64,000 bases of DNA from Branchiostoma lanceolatum (lineage: Eukaryota > Chordata > Leptocardii > Amphioxiformes > Branchiostomatidae), in NCBI RefSeq assembly GCF_035083965.1, contig NC_089735.1:13142501-13206500 (forward strand), in the 5' to 3' direction. The notes below the pieces were generated by a model, which did no database searches, was not told the DNA's origin, and saw only the letters and a program-made list of their open reading frames with translations. Numbering within the stretch: the stretch's first letter is position 1; each line of letters starts with the position of its first letter. The position numbers and the translations under genes were made by a program. This document shows positions 46,061 through 56,525 of this stretch, one piece after another.

Positions 46061-46490
46061 AGAGAGCTAGCTGTGTACCAGTACATTGTACCAATACAGT
46101 ACCGGGTACAATCAATTACTAGTAGGTACAGGTCCAAAATACCTGAACCCTGGTGACCGTGTACCGGTACTGAACCGGTACTGATCAGGTCAACTTGTCA
46201 AGCCTGACTCAGGTGGCCACATTGACAGATAAAATTACTATGAAATTACCGTGGCATTGCACTAAAGCCACATCTATACTTTACTCCAGCACACAAAACA
46301 CATTTGCAAGGCTGTAGTCAAATTATCTGTGTTTCATAGAAATAATACCAAGCACAATTAAATATTATGTTGTTACCAGTTCAAACATGCTTTTATCTTT
46401 ATTGAAAATCTACCATTTTCTGAACAAGTCCGGACCTGTACCTAAACCCGTGTACCTGTACCTTAAATTTGTTTAGGTACACAGCTCTAA
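46061..46490. mobile_element. MITE with AGCTGTGTACC termini
   Basis: AGCTAGCTGTGTACC at the left mirrors GGTACACAGCTCTA at the right. The interior is rich in GTACC/GGTAC. Just 3' of WDR12. A related element is at 58311-58708. Confidence 0.7.
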
Positions 46491-47677
46491 TAGAATAGGA
46501 TACAGACAACAGACAGGAGGCACATTAATCAACTAGATACATTTTGAAGGAGGAAACATCTGAAATTCCACCTTTAATGTAGTGTGTACCCAGAAGAAAA
46601 TGAGTTGAATCGTACCAATTGTAGACTGTCCTTCATGGCATTTAACTTCATTTAATTTCAATTTAGATAATATAAAATCTGCTACAAATTGGTTTGTATT
46701 GTATCTTACACTACTTATTGCTTTGAGTTGAAGTATAGATATCAAACATACAGACTACAAAGGTGAGCTAAACAAACTGTTTAATCATATGCATTGCATT
46801 CCATGTGCCAAGTTTAACGCAAGTTAAGTCTGTTTAAACTGATTGGATTGATCACAGTTACTATTTTTTGTGGTTTACCACTTACATTGTACTTTAATAT
46901 TGCTTTCAGGAAGATGGTACAAAAGTGAGATGTATGAGTTTCATTTTTGCCAAAGGTTAAGTTTGATATAGCCCTTGCCCCATCACTCATTGTAAAACAA
47001 TATAATGAAAAAAGAAGTTGAGAAAAGATTGAATTCTGTATTGACATCCAAATCGACATCCAAAATGAAGTATTCATTCTATGCTAACAGAAATTAAAAG
47101 TCATATACGTTCTGGACTAGTGTTATTAGATAACACTTGTGTTTTCCTAATATAGACTATACATGTACATACATGTAGCTGTCTAGCAGTGTATTAACAT
47201 GAAATACAGTGACTATATCTGTATTTTATTCGCATCTAAATATCGACAAAAGCTGATGGTACAACATACTGATATCTTGATTCACATGTTATATATAAAC
47301 TATTCTTCAAGTTTTGCATAAAGTTTATCTTTCTGCTCCCAAAAAATGTGTATACTCTCAATTTTTGTTGACAATGACATGCATATACATGCCAAGAGCT
47401 ATGGCCACACTAATTTAATATTTTGGTTAACAATTTTTTTTTAAATTTTAGCACAAGGACATCATTAAAACAGACAGCTGGGGTGAAAACTTGCACCTGA
47501 CCCTGTTCACTCCCTGAAACTGTGTGCACCAAAGTACTTTCCTCTGTGATTCTGTTTTCATGTTGATTTTCCAATCTAGCATTTTTTTAAAATTTCGTTA
47601 ACCAAGAAATCAACTTGATGTGGCCTATGGGATATTTTCATGTTCAGGCTTGTGGGGAGTACAGTGAAATTGATCTG
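46491..47677. other. Unassigned interval between convergent genes
   Basis: Lies between the 3' ends of WDR12 (plus) and the phosphatase gene (minus). AT-rich; no exon, RNA gene or clear repeat was recognised. Confidence 0.45.
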
Positions 47678-50600
47678 CTATCCCTGCATATTTCCCCTCA
47701 TCTCTTTTAAATCCTCCATGGAGAAACCAATGGACAGCAAGTAGGATTCCACAGAGCCATACCTGTGGAGGCAAATAGTGCGGAAAGTCTGTCAGCTTCA
47801 TGATTTTTCCCTCATAGTGGATTTGTATACAGTGAGGTAGCCTCCTTCGCAGACTTCCTACAACAGCGGCGTATATATCTGGGGAGGGGGGTGACTCGAT
47901 TTTTTACACGGGCCAAGGTTCTCTAATGCTGGCAAAGAAGTTTCGCTGCCTAGGGAGTTATGTCGCCGAGGGACGACCGCCAGTCTATGAAACTCGAAAG
48001 TAGCGAAACTCCCTTGCCGGCATAAGAGAACCTTGGCCCGTGTAAGAAATCAGATCACCTCCCTAGCCTCTAATCAGGCACAATGGATTGCAAAGACCAT
48101 ATCCAACTGGAAGAAGGAGCTTGTATATCCAAGTTGGGCTGCAAAAGCAACTTCTTTCTGCCAGTTGGATACGGTCTTCGCAACCTATAGATCTGCTTGG
48201 AGATTATCACTTCCCCCCCTCCCCAAATATATACGCCGCCGTTCTAGGAAGTCTGCGAAGGAGGCTAATAGTGAGGCTCTCACTGTTTCATCCAACAACT
48301 GAAAAGACAAATGTGACATGCATTGCAAGATAGACGAAAAAGGGTGGATGACATACTTCTGATCAATATACTCCAGGAGTTTCTGCATGGTTTCCTTGCG
48401 GGCCCCAAGGTAGGACTTTGGTGCATCAAACCTCGCAATAACCTCATCATACATCATCTGGTATAATGATTTGGTCCCTTCCTTAAAAACAAAACAACAA
48501 CAAACAATTAAAGGTTTGCGTACACATTCGACTCGTATAGAAAGAAAAATTCAATACCAATTTATATTTATTAAAAGACCCTGTAATCGCTGAACTAAAA
48601 TAGCAAACCTGAAGTATATGAAGCACAAATACTTAACTCTAGTTTAGTTAATTGCAACCCAAGCAATATTAGGCCCAAAAAATCGGATTTTGAAAATCAA
48701 TTTATCTAGTCATTTCTATACATGGTTAGTTCAAACAACACTATCACAATGTACGTATAGCAACGTCCATGATGCAAATATGTAACTTAGTTGTAATGTG
48801 AGAACTCACTGAAAATCATTGCCGGGGTTTTTGTAGGCTCACAAAACTCAAGGGGTATGTACAGGGGGGTTAGACTCCTATGATTGCCCAAATTTTGTGA
48901 TTTCTGTGCTTAGATAGACCATATCCATCTTTTGAAGTGCGTATTTTACAAAGTTGGAATTAATGCCCCCCCCCAATACTTGGATCATCATATGGCATGT
49001 TTCTACATGGTTTTAAAAATCCTCAAAGTATGAAGTTATTACACAAATGTGCAAGACAGTGTTAGTAAATGTCACTATAAATAAATATAGATCTCAGCAT
49101 TTTTTTTATTTCCATTTTTTGGTCCCTACTATTGCTTTGGTTGCCTTTAAGAAATGTTAAAATGACAGCTTGGATGGTCCAAATCAACGTTAAATGGAGG
49201 TCCCGTGTTTGAGGAGAGCCACACCTCAAGCACGCTAAAGAACCCAACACACTTATCGAAAAGAGTAGGGATCCTTCCCAGTGTGTGTGGATCATATAGA
49301 TCGGTCCGGATATGCAGCTTGTACTCTTCAGTACAAAGCTGGTGTGTTATGCCTTCATGCGGTTTACCGGGTATGCAATACAATCAAATCCCCAAGACCC
49401 CATACATTACTAAAATATCATACAGATTTAGTTCAGCAGTCCATCTTTTTCTCCTCTCTGAAAACAGCCCTTAGGCTAAAGGCTTTTTTTAGGGACTTTG
49501 CATTTAGCACTAAGGACAGGTCTAGTCATATATATAGTCCATATCAGATGAAACTAGTACATGTAGTAGGCACTCCCTGACCTCAGATTTGTGATAGTCT
49601 TCAATGATGTCTGCTTTCTTCCTACCCAGCATTCCCTGTACCAACGCAGCAATGATTGCCGTCCTGTCTTTGCCGTATTTACAGGAGACTATAGCCGGTT
49701 GGTTTTGTGGGTCCGATAAAATCTTCAGGGCTGAAAAAAAGTAGAAAAGGCAAGTTTATCAACAAATGCAAATGAAGGACACTGCTGTGATTTAAATGCT
49801 AAAAGAAACAGCAGAATCTCTAGCCTTGAAATAAAGATCATTACATGTACATGTTGCTAGCATCGTGTGGCACAATCGGTAGAGTGTTTCTCCCAGAACC
49901 GAGAGGTCCCGAGTTCGAAACCCCGATATGCCCCGATGTTGTGTCCTTGGGAAAGGCACGACTTTACCCGACTTTCCTCACTCCACCCAGGTGTGAATGG
50001 GTACCTGACTTCGGTTGGGGAAGGTCATATTGAGGTCACCTGCTGGCCAGACCCTTGCGGCAGTTCCACAAAGTGAAAGTGTGGAGCAAATATGTATCTG
50101 TTCTGTATTATATGATTGTAAACCCTGCAGCAATTCAGCACTGGCTGCCATTGCACGGGTAATTTCTGGCCAATAAATCATTATTATTATCATTATGAAT
50201 GCAAATTTACTGTACCTGCAAACATGCTCCCAGTCGAAAAGTCCACCATGTCCTTGTACCATTGAAGGATCCCTTGGTCCATGGACAGCACGATGGTGAC
50301 TGTCACTTTTTTCAAATACTTTTGGTACGCAGAGCAGTATCAACGAGCCATGCCAGGATCATAGTAAGAATGATGTATATCTTAAGGTACCAAGGCTTTC
50401 GCTGTAGAACTCCCGTAAAAAACTGCCTGTTGTAGCAACTCAATAAGTAGTGCCTCTTGTCTTGGTGCGACCCCGTCTCTTTGACTGACAAGCGGAGCTC
50501 TGCTGGTTGAGGTTTACGGTCCTGTACCTCCACTTCAACCACCTGAAATGTGTTATCCATTAGCCTCGGAGCGCTGGATTCGTTGAATTCTTCAATGGAT

Positions 50601-50737
50601 CGCAAGTCGACTATAGTTTTGATGCCGAGATTTGACAGTTTTTTTATGTCGTCTGGTGTGACGTTGTCAACGGTTGAGCTGCGGTACAGCTTCCCGGCAA
50701 CCACGGCGCGAAAGTTGGGGAGAGATTGAAACTCCAT
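47678..50737 (-). CDS. IphP/PtpB-type tyrosine phosphatase-like gene with an apparent frame break
   Basis: Minus-strand exons: 50737-50216, 49730-49582, 48481-48357, 47762-47678 (stop TAG); about 293 residues. The N-terminus has LPNFRAVVAGKLYRSS and TIVDLRS, typical of the Y_phosphatase3 (PF13350) family. Exon 2 carries the catalytic loop SCKYGKDRTA, a CX5R motif of the CxxGKDRT form. The C-terminal exons are helical. Exons 2-4 join in consistent phases (1, 0, 2). Exon 1 needs a change of frame between about 50312 and 50340: upstream reads AWLVDTALRTKSI then stop, downstream reads YLKKVTVTIVLSMDQGILQW and joins exon 2. No GT-AG intron fits there, so this is either a disabling single-base indel or a sequence error. 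The family dephosphorylates tyrosine or phosphoinositides. Paralogue at 51667, head to head. Confidence 0.8.
47838..48267. mobile_element. MITE, TAGCCTCCTTCGCAGACTTC family, longer copy
   Basis: TAGCCTCCTTCGCAGACTTC at the left mirrors GAAGTCTGCGAAGGAGGCTA at the right. AGTGAGG occurs at 47831-47837 and again at 48270-48276, a probable target duplication offset by two bases. Inner inverted GCCAAGGTTCTCT / AGAGAACCTTGGC. In an intron of the phosphatase gene. Confidence 0.87.
48516..48647 (+). mobile_element. GACGTCAC/YY1-like element, truncated copy 6
   Basis: Starts GGTTTGCGTACACATTCGAC, lacks the part with the GACGTCAC and GATGGCGGC motifs, and ends GCACAAATACTTAACTCTAG. Internally deleted copy. 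Confidence 0.75.
48648..49150 (-). mobile_element. MITE, GGCAACCAAAGCAAT family, copy 3 (inverted)
   Basis: Starts TTAATTGCAACCCAAGCAAT and ends TATTGCTTTGGTTGCCTTTAA. Reverse complement of the copies at 15869 and 17314, with an extra segment (about 48855-48975). Confidence 0.82.
49181..49385 (+). mobile_element. 5'-truncated tRNA-SINE
   Basis: Only the body (ACACTTATCGAAAAGAGTAG) and 3' part (TATGCAGCTTGTACTCTTCA, GGTTTACCGGGTATGCAATA) of the SINE family of 20570-20959 are present. Confidence 0.8.
49858..50197 (+). mobile_element. tRNA-derived SINE with ATT tail
   Basis: The head GTGTGGCACAATCGGTAGAG and box B CCGAGTTCGAAACCCCG lead to a shortened body (TTGGGAAAGGCACGACTTTA) and an ATTATTATTATC tail. 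Confidence 0.8.
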
Positions 50738-51666
50738 GTGGATTCTTCTAAATGACAATGGGAGTGAGAGAGAAAGTAAGAAAAGAATAACATTATCTAC
50801 ATACTAAAGTCTTGTTATCCCGTAAGGTTGCCGGCATTACGTTACAGATTCTATACCCTACGAGATATTAAAACAGGAAGTTCAGCTGCAGTACCGTAAC
50901 AAGCCGCTAGGGGACCCAAAATCTAATCATTTCCATGTCTCATCAAGATCTACCCACCTACCAAATATCAAGACAATCCATCCAAGCCTTCTTGAGTTAT
51001 GCTGTTTGTTACAAACAAACACACACACACACACACACACGCTACCCTCTGCATAACCTTCTCGGACATGCACAATGGAATATCTCACAATGAACGGTAA
51101 AAACAGTAGATATACGTTAGAGTAGGTCCATGCAGATAGTATATAAGTCTCAAAATTATGACCTTTAGACATTAGCCCCTGTGTGACACCTGGTTAAACA
51201 AGACAATTAATGGTCCGCTGATGCCGCGGGTTATCGCGAAGACGTTGAACGAGTTCTGGTCGACCATAGGCCTTCTGTTGTTGATAACAATGCATAACAA
51301 TTTAACATTAAAAACACAAATAATAGCTTATATTGCTCATTTCACTTTCTTTATGAGGTCCACTTTCAACTTACTCGAGAATGTGTAAATACAATAAACC
51401 CTCTGTTGAAAAATGGAATCGTCCTCTTGGTCAAATTGCGATGGACTGTCCCACAAAATTATTGTAAAAGGGCCCAGAGAAGAATTTTAATAAGATTGTA
51501 GCAGACTCCTCCTCTATATAGTGCTGATTGTAGTATATTATAAATATATGAACTAGTTATATGTAATAGTGTATGAGGCTAGATGCTACATACAATTGTA
51601 TATAGTCATTTAGTCTATCTACTTTCACCCCTCAACATCTTTTTGAAACAGTCCTATGTTACCAAG
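50738..51666. promoter_or_regulatory. Shared head-to-head intergenic region of the phosphatase pair
   Basis: About 930 bp separate the two divergent start codons, so any promoters lie here. It includes an interspersed-repeat tail (about 50880-51045, ending ACAAACAAACACACACACAC). No TATA box was identified. The plus-strand start lies in CAAGATGGCGAC, a YY1-like context. Confidence 0.4.
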
Positions 51667-52758
51667 ATGGCGACTACCATCAGTCAAAATTCGCCGGTGC
51701 AGCTAAAATCCCTCCCAAACTTTCGTCCCGTCGTCCCGGGCCGGCTCTATCGTTCCTCCCGCCCAGATTTGATCACAGAAAAGGACTTCGAGACAGTACA
51801 GAGGCTGGGGTTACGCTGCATCGTCGATTTTCGTTCCGTAGCGGAGTACCGATCTTTCAAAGGGAAGACAAAGTTCGTGGACGAAGACTTCCGGGTTGTG
51901 AAAGTCAAGCCTCCCACGAGGGGGGACCGGTCCAACGGTCTACGGTACCAGTACTACAACAACGGGGGTCATGGGGGAACGGGGTCTAACGGAGATGTCA
52001 AGTCCAAGGGCTTTCATTACTTTATCAACTTCTTCACCATGCACTACATCTGGAGGGTATTTACACGGGTTCCATGGTAAGAAGGGGGGGGGGGGGGGGG
52101 GCAATTCTCATTTCATTTTATACTGTCCGATTTATCATCTGTTGTTCATCTGTGCTTGCCCCTCAGATGTCGATGTCATTGATGAGAACAATTAGGCAGG
52201 TTAAAAATCTTCTTTTTTTTTCAACCAGAAACCAACGAAAAAAGATTTTTTCATGGTGATATTGTTTTGAGTGTGTTTGGGTGTGTGTTTGCGTGTGTGT
52301 ATGTGTGTATAACTGAAGAACGTCTGAATGGATTGTAATGATATTTAGTATGTTGGTAGGTGTCGGGAGGAGAAAGGTCAAGGTCGATTTTGGGCCCCCT
52401 GGTATGTGTCACTGGAACTGCAATGGCGTATTTGTCAAAAATCCTCTAAGGAGAAAAACTGAAGAAAGGAGCAACAGATTTTCATGTTATTGCAAATTAA
52501 GCAAATTGGGTCTGAATTTGTATAAGTAATGAGGATTATCTATATTTCCATTCTCGTTCAATTTGTATTGACTAAAGCAGTTTGTGCCTTGCAGGTATAT
52601 GCAGCTGTATTCCCTCATGTACCTTGTGTACGATCTCATCTTCTGGACCAACTACGTTCACTTTGTCAGGTTCTTTGCCCGCAACTCCCTGAACAAAGCA
52701 GGCCTGACCTGCCAGTATATAGATATTGTGGAACTCAGCCAAGGAGCAATATATTCTG
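51667..52758 (+). CDS. Phosphatase-like paralogue, two recognisable exons (3' end not found)
   Basis: Exon 1 is 51667-52076, exon 2 is 52595-52758, joined in phase 2 and ending in phase 1. The start MATTISQNSPVQLKSLPNFR is followed by PGRLYRSS and CIVDFRS, matching the N-terminal half of the 47678-50737 gene. Exon 2 (WYMQLYSLMYLVYDLIFW) corresponds to the paralogue's KPWYLKIYIILTMILAWLVD. The paralogue has no intron at this point. The next exon should be phase 1 and carry CX5R, but none was recognised downstream on the plus strand. The 105-bp exon-like units from 54803 would read into a stop after 34 codons in this phase. So the gene is either truncated, completed beyond recognition, or ends in a non-catalytic tail. 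It might be a pseudo-enzyme. Confidence 0.78.
52083..52101. repeat. Poly-G tract after a splice donor
   Basis: A run of about 17 G starting 8 bases after the exon 1 donor at 52077. Its length may vary or be misassembled. Confidence 0.85.
52265..52500 (-). repeat. Interspersed-repeat tail, inverted
   Basis: GTGTGTTTGGGTGTGTG, then AATGGATTGTAATGATATTT and GGTCGATTTTGGGCCCCCTG. Reverse of the 22530-22735 tail. Lies in the intron of the second phosphatase gene. Confidence 0.7.
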
Positions 52759-52820
52759 GTAAGCTTAAGTTTTGATTGTCATCAGTCTGTTGCCAGTGTA
52801 ACATAACATGGGTGCCATCC

Positions 52821-52880
52821 TATTTCTACTGGGGCTCCTACACCTAAAGGGTAGCGAGTGTAGGAGCCCCGGTAGAAATA
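52821..52880. repeat. 60-bp hairpin
   Basis: TATTTCTACTGGGGCTCCTA at the left mirrors TAGGAGCCCCGGTAGAAATA at the right. Arms of about 23 bp (one mismatch) around a 14-base loop. Confidence 0.9.
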
Positions 52881-53096
52881 CATGTAGGATTGTGTAACAG
52901 GTCAAAATATATATGTTGCTGGCCCAAACTTACGGTGGCCCACAGGAACACGGCGTATTTTTTTATATCTGGGTTTATTTTCAACTTTTTTTTCCTGCGT
53001 GAAAATTTTTCGCACTTTTTTTTGTTTTGCAAAAAAATTTTCTTCTTTTTTTTTGTGGGCATTAATGTACCCTCCCCGACAACGCACCGTCCCCAG

Positions 53097-53177
53097 GTCA
53101 AAGGTCGTGCCCAGGGTGCATGGTGGGACACGTGCCACCGGCACCGCGTGTGCACACTGTGACAGACTGACTGAATC
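53097..53177 (+). other. Possible 81-bp exon
   Basis: Preceded by ACCGTCCCCAG and followed by GTAAGC. Open only in phase 2 (SKVVPRVHGGTRATGTACAH, then CDRLTE) and symmetric 2-2. It does not match the phase of exon 52595-52758, but would match the phase 2-2 frame of the tandem units from 54803. No similarity recognised. Confidence 0.25.
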
Positions 53178-54319
53178 GTAAGCATTTTGGTACAATTCTT
53201 ACATTCTCACACCCCAGATGTAATTTGTTCTCTATAATTGTCAGCTCCAAAATGGTTGGAAATTTTCAGATTCAGAACCTGATGTTTTTGCTGTACCTCC
53301 TTGAAAATTATGGCAACGGTGTTGAGGGTGGGGAGGGGGGCGTTGACTTCTTCGAAGTTTAGAGTAGATTATATACACTTAATCTTACTAGTTACTTGGT
53401 ACGTATTATGATGGCCTTTTTGATGCTTGAGTATAATAATACTCCAGTACGTCTCTCTTTGATGTTGTTGTTGTCTTTGCCATGACCATATATGGCGGCG
53501 CCGTCACGATGTAAACAGTGTCACCGGCTGTCGGGAATTTCCGCGGGTTTGGCTGACGACAACTTCTATATTTGGGTATTTCCGGATAGAAGACAGAGCG
53601 CCGGTTCAAAATGACGAATGGGACGAGTCGATTGAACGAAGTTGTGGGGGTGGGGGATTAAAATTAAACAAATAATTGTAATCAATTTTTTCCACACCAC
53701 ATTAAAACTAAAGCTCCGTCCCGCGTATAGATATACTATTCTTATGCTCAGCTGTCTTTTGATACCAAATATAAGGGTATCGAAGCGGGAGATTCCGCGG
53801 AAATCGTCTTTTTAGGTAACCCCCAAACCAAGACCGCGTGGTGGGGTGTTCCCTTGGTACGTCATAATATTTTCGCGGGGAAAGTTGTTAGAGAAGTTCG
53901 TGTCAGAGGAGCTCTCGCTCGAACGTGTAAGCCATTTTTTGCTCTTTTTCATTGTTTTAGGTTGCAAGTCAAATTCATACATGATTTTGATTTAGTATTG
54001 GACCATAGTTTGGAAGACAAGTTCACTGAAATAGTTGAAAAACATCGATTTGACGAATGATTTGACCAAGGAGGTTCCTTGGTCACTGTGATGACTGACC
54101 CGCCATGTTTGGGAAGGCCCGTCTGGGAAATATTTTTTATAACTATATTCAAGTTTCCAGTTTCGAAAGTCAAGACAAAAGGAACTGTTACTGTAATATA
54201 ACTTTGTATTGTTCTAGGGCTGTATTTAGTTCGCTAAGGTTCGACAACGTCAATGTTTTGATTTTCTACATTTTCGTTGTGTGCGAAAGGGTGCCAAACT
54301 CCAAAGGTAGAATATAGTG

Positions 54320-54358
54320 TGTATGCGTGTGTGTGTGTGTGTGTGTGTGTCTCTCTCT
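54320..54358. repeat. GT/CT microsatellite
   Basis: A GT run followed by a short CT run. Confidence 0.9.
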
Positions 54359-54480
54359 CACAACACAATAGCCTTAAAATGCCTGGATCATCATGTGGAT
54401 GGATTGTCTTCATATTTGAGTGAAAAGGAATTCAACAATGAAGAGCGGTCTAAACTGGAACAGTCCTACCTGACCGAAAA

Positions 54481-54582
54481 TTCTACTCTACTCTACTCTA
54501 CTCTACTCTACTCTACTCTACTCTACTCTACTCTACTCTACTCTACTCTACTCTACTCTACTCTACTCTACTCTACTCTACT
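54481..54582. repeat. CTCTA pentanucleotide microsatellite
   Basis: About 20 perfect copies of CTCTA. Confidence 0.95.
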
Positions 54583-54729
54583 TGATATGCAGGTAGACCC
54601 CGAATGAATAAATCAAATCAACCCATAAATGATAAGATTTTGGGGCCCCTACTTGTTTAATATAATACTGGTATAGTACTGCAGCTGGACTTCTGTTATT
54701 TGTATCTTTTGATGTTATTGTAAAAAAAA

Positions 54730-56525
54730 ATTGGGTGGATAGGAAAAAGGATTTCAAACTGAACATGATGATAATCCCAACTTTTGATTGATTTTGATGT
54801 AGATTGCACACAGTCTGCTCCTCCGGGCCCCAGGAAAAACAGCAGACTAGCCTGTCCAGTGCAGGAGGAGCTCCAGAGGATAGGCTTCTTTTACACGCCA
54901 CATTAAGGTAAGAAATGTCTTCTTTAGCCTGGCTGTCATCCTGATTAGCCATTGTCAAAACAGAAGAAAAAAATTTGGGGTGGTAGATAGGAAAAAGGAT
55001 TTCAAACTGAACATGATGATAATCCCAACTTTTGATTGATTTTGATGTAGATTGCACACAGTCTGCTCCTCCGGGCCCCAGGAAAAACAGCAGACTAGCC
55101 TGTCCAGTGCAGGAGGAGCTCCAGAGGATAGGCTTCTTTTACACGCCACATTAAGGTAAGAAATGTCTTCTTTAGCCTGGCTGTCATCCTGATTAGCCAT
55201 TGTCAAAACAGAAGAAAAAAATTTGGGGTGGTAGATAGGGAAAAGGATTTCAAACTCAGAACATGATGATAATCCCAACTTTTGATTGATTTTGATGTAG
55301 ATTGCACACAGTCTGCTCCTCCGGGCCCCAGGAAAAACAGCAGACTAGCCTGTCCAGTGCAGGAGGAGCTCCAGAGGATAGGCTTCTTTTACACGCCACA
55401 TTAAGGTAAGAAATGTCTTCTTTAGCCTGGCTGTCATCCTGATTAGCCATTGTCAAAACAGAAGAAAAAAATTTGGGGTGGTAGATAGGAAAAAGGATTT
55501 CAAACTGAACATGATGATAATCCCAACTTTTGATTGATTTTGATGTAGATTGCACACAGTCTGCTCCTCCGGGCCCCAGGAAAAACAGCAGACTAGCCTG
55601 TCCAGTGCAGGAGGAGCTCCAGAGGATAGGCTTCTTTTACACGCCACATTAAGGTAAGAAATGTCTTCTTTAGCCTGGCTGTCATCCTGATTAGCCATTG
55701 TCAAAACAGAAGAAAAAAATTTGGGGTGGTAGATAGGAAAAAGGATTTCAAACTGAACATGATGATAATCCCAACTTTTGATTGATTTTGATGTAGATTG
55801 CACACAGTCTGCTCCTCCGGGCCCCAGGAAAAACAGCAGACTAGCCTGTCCAGTGCAGGAGGAGCTCCAGAGGATAGGCTTCTTTTACACGCCACATTAA
55901 GGTAAGAAATGTCTTCTTTAGCCTGGCTGTCATCCTGATTAGCCATTGTCAAAACAGAAGAAAAAAATTTGGGGTGGTAGATAGGGAAAAGGATTTCAAA
56001 CTCAGAACATGATGATAATCCCAACTTTTGATTGATTTTGATGTAGATTGCACACAGTCTGCTCCTCCGGGCCCCAGGAAAAACAGCAGACTAGCCTGTC
56101 CAGTGCAGGAGGAGCTCCAGAGGATAGGCTTCTTTTACACGCCACATTAAGGTAAGAAATGTCTTCTTTAGCCTGGCTGTCATCCTGATTAGCCATTGTC
56201 AAAACAGAAGAAAAAAAATTGGGGTGGTAGATAGGGAAAAGGATTTCAAACTCAGAACATGATGATAATCCCAACTTTTGATTGATTTTGATGTAGATTG
56301 CACACAGTCTGCTCCTCCAGGCCCCAGGAAAAACAGCAGACTAGCCTGTCCAGTGCAGGAGGAGCTCCAGAGGATAGGCTTCTTTTACACGCCACATTAA
56401 GGTAAGAAATGTCTTCTTTAGCCTATTAGCAAATTTAGGTAAGAAATGTCTTCTTTAGCCTATTAGCAAATTTAGGTAAGAAATGTCTTCTTTAGCCTGG
56501 CTGTCATCCTGATTAGCCATTGTCA
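54730..56525 (+). repeat. Tandem array of seven ~249-bp units each holding an exon-like 105-bp segment
   Basis: Units of 248 or 250 bp; the segment ATTGCACACAGTCTGCTCCT...CACGCCACATTAAG starts at 54803, 55051, 55301, 55549, 55797, 56047 and 56297. Each copy follows TTTGATTGATTTTGATGTAG and precedes GTAAGAAATG, good acceptor and donor consensus. The segments are identical except for one G-to-A change in the seventh. The 248/250 pattern is A A B A A B B, so units 1-3 and 4-6 are a 746-bp duplication. Length 105 is divisible by three, and only the phase 2 frame is open (LHTVCSSGPQEKQQTSLSSA...LLLHATLR), so spliced copies would give a 35-residue repeat protein. Phase 1 gives CTQSAPPGPRKNSR... and a stop. 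Minus-strand frames of about 100 codons also cross the units. Whether these are real exons is unknown. Confidence 0.92.
56401..56500. repeat. Triplicated donor-flanking segment
   Basis: GGTAAGAAATGTCTTCTTTA followed by GCCTATTAGCAAATTTA is repeated at the end of the seventh unit, giving three copies of the donor-like sequence in 100 bp. Confidence 0.9.

Noticed and set aside
54578..56274. Minus-strand frames of 90-159 codons across the tandem array
   Set aside because: They repeat with the array, have no start context or domain, and would be antisense to the segments with the better splice signals. Kept only as a remark.
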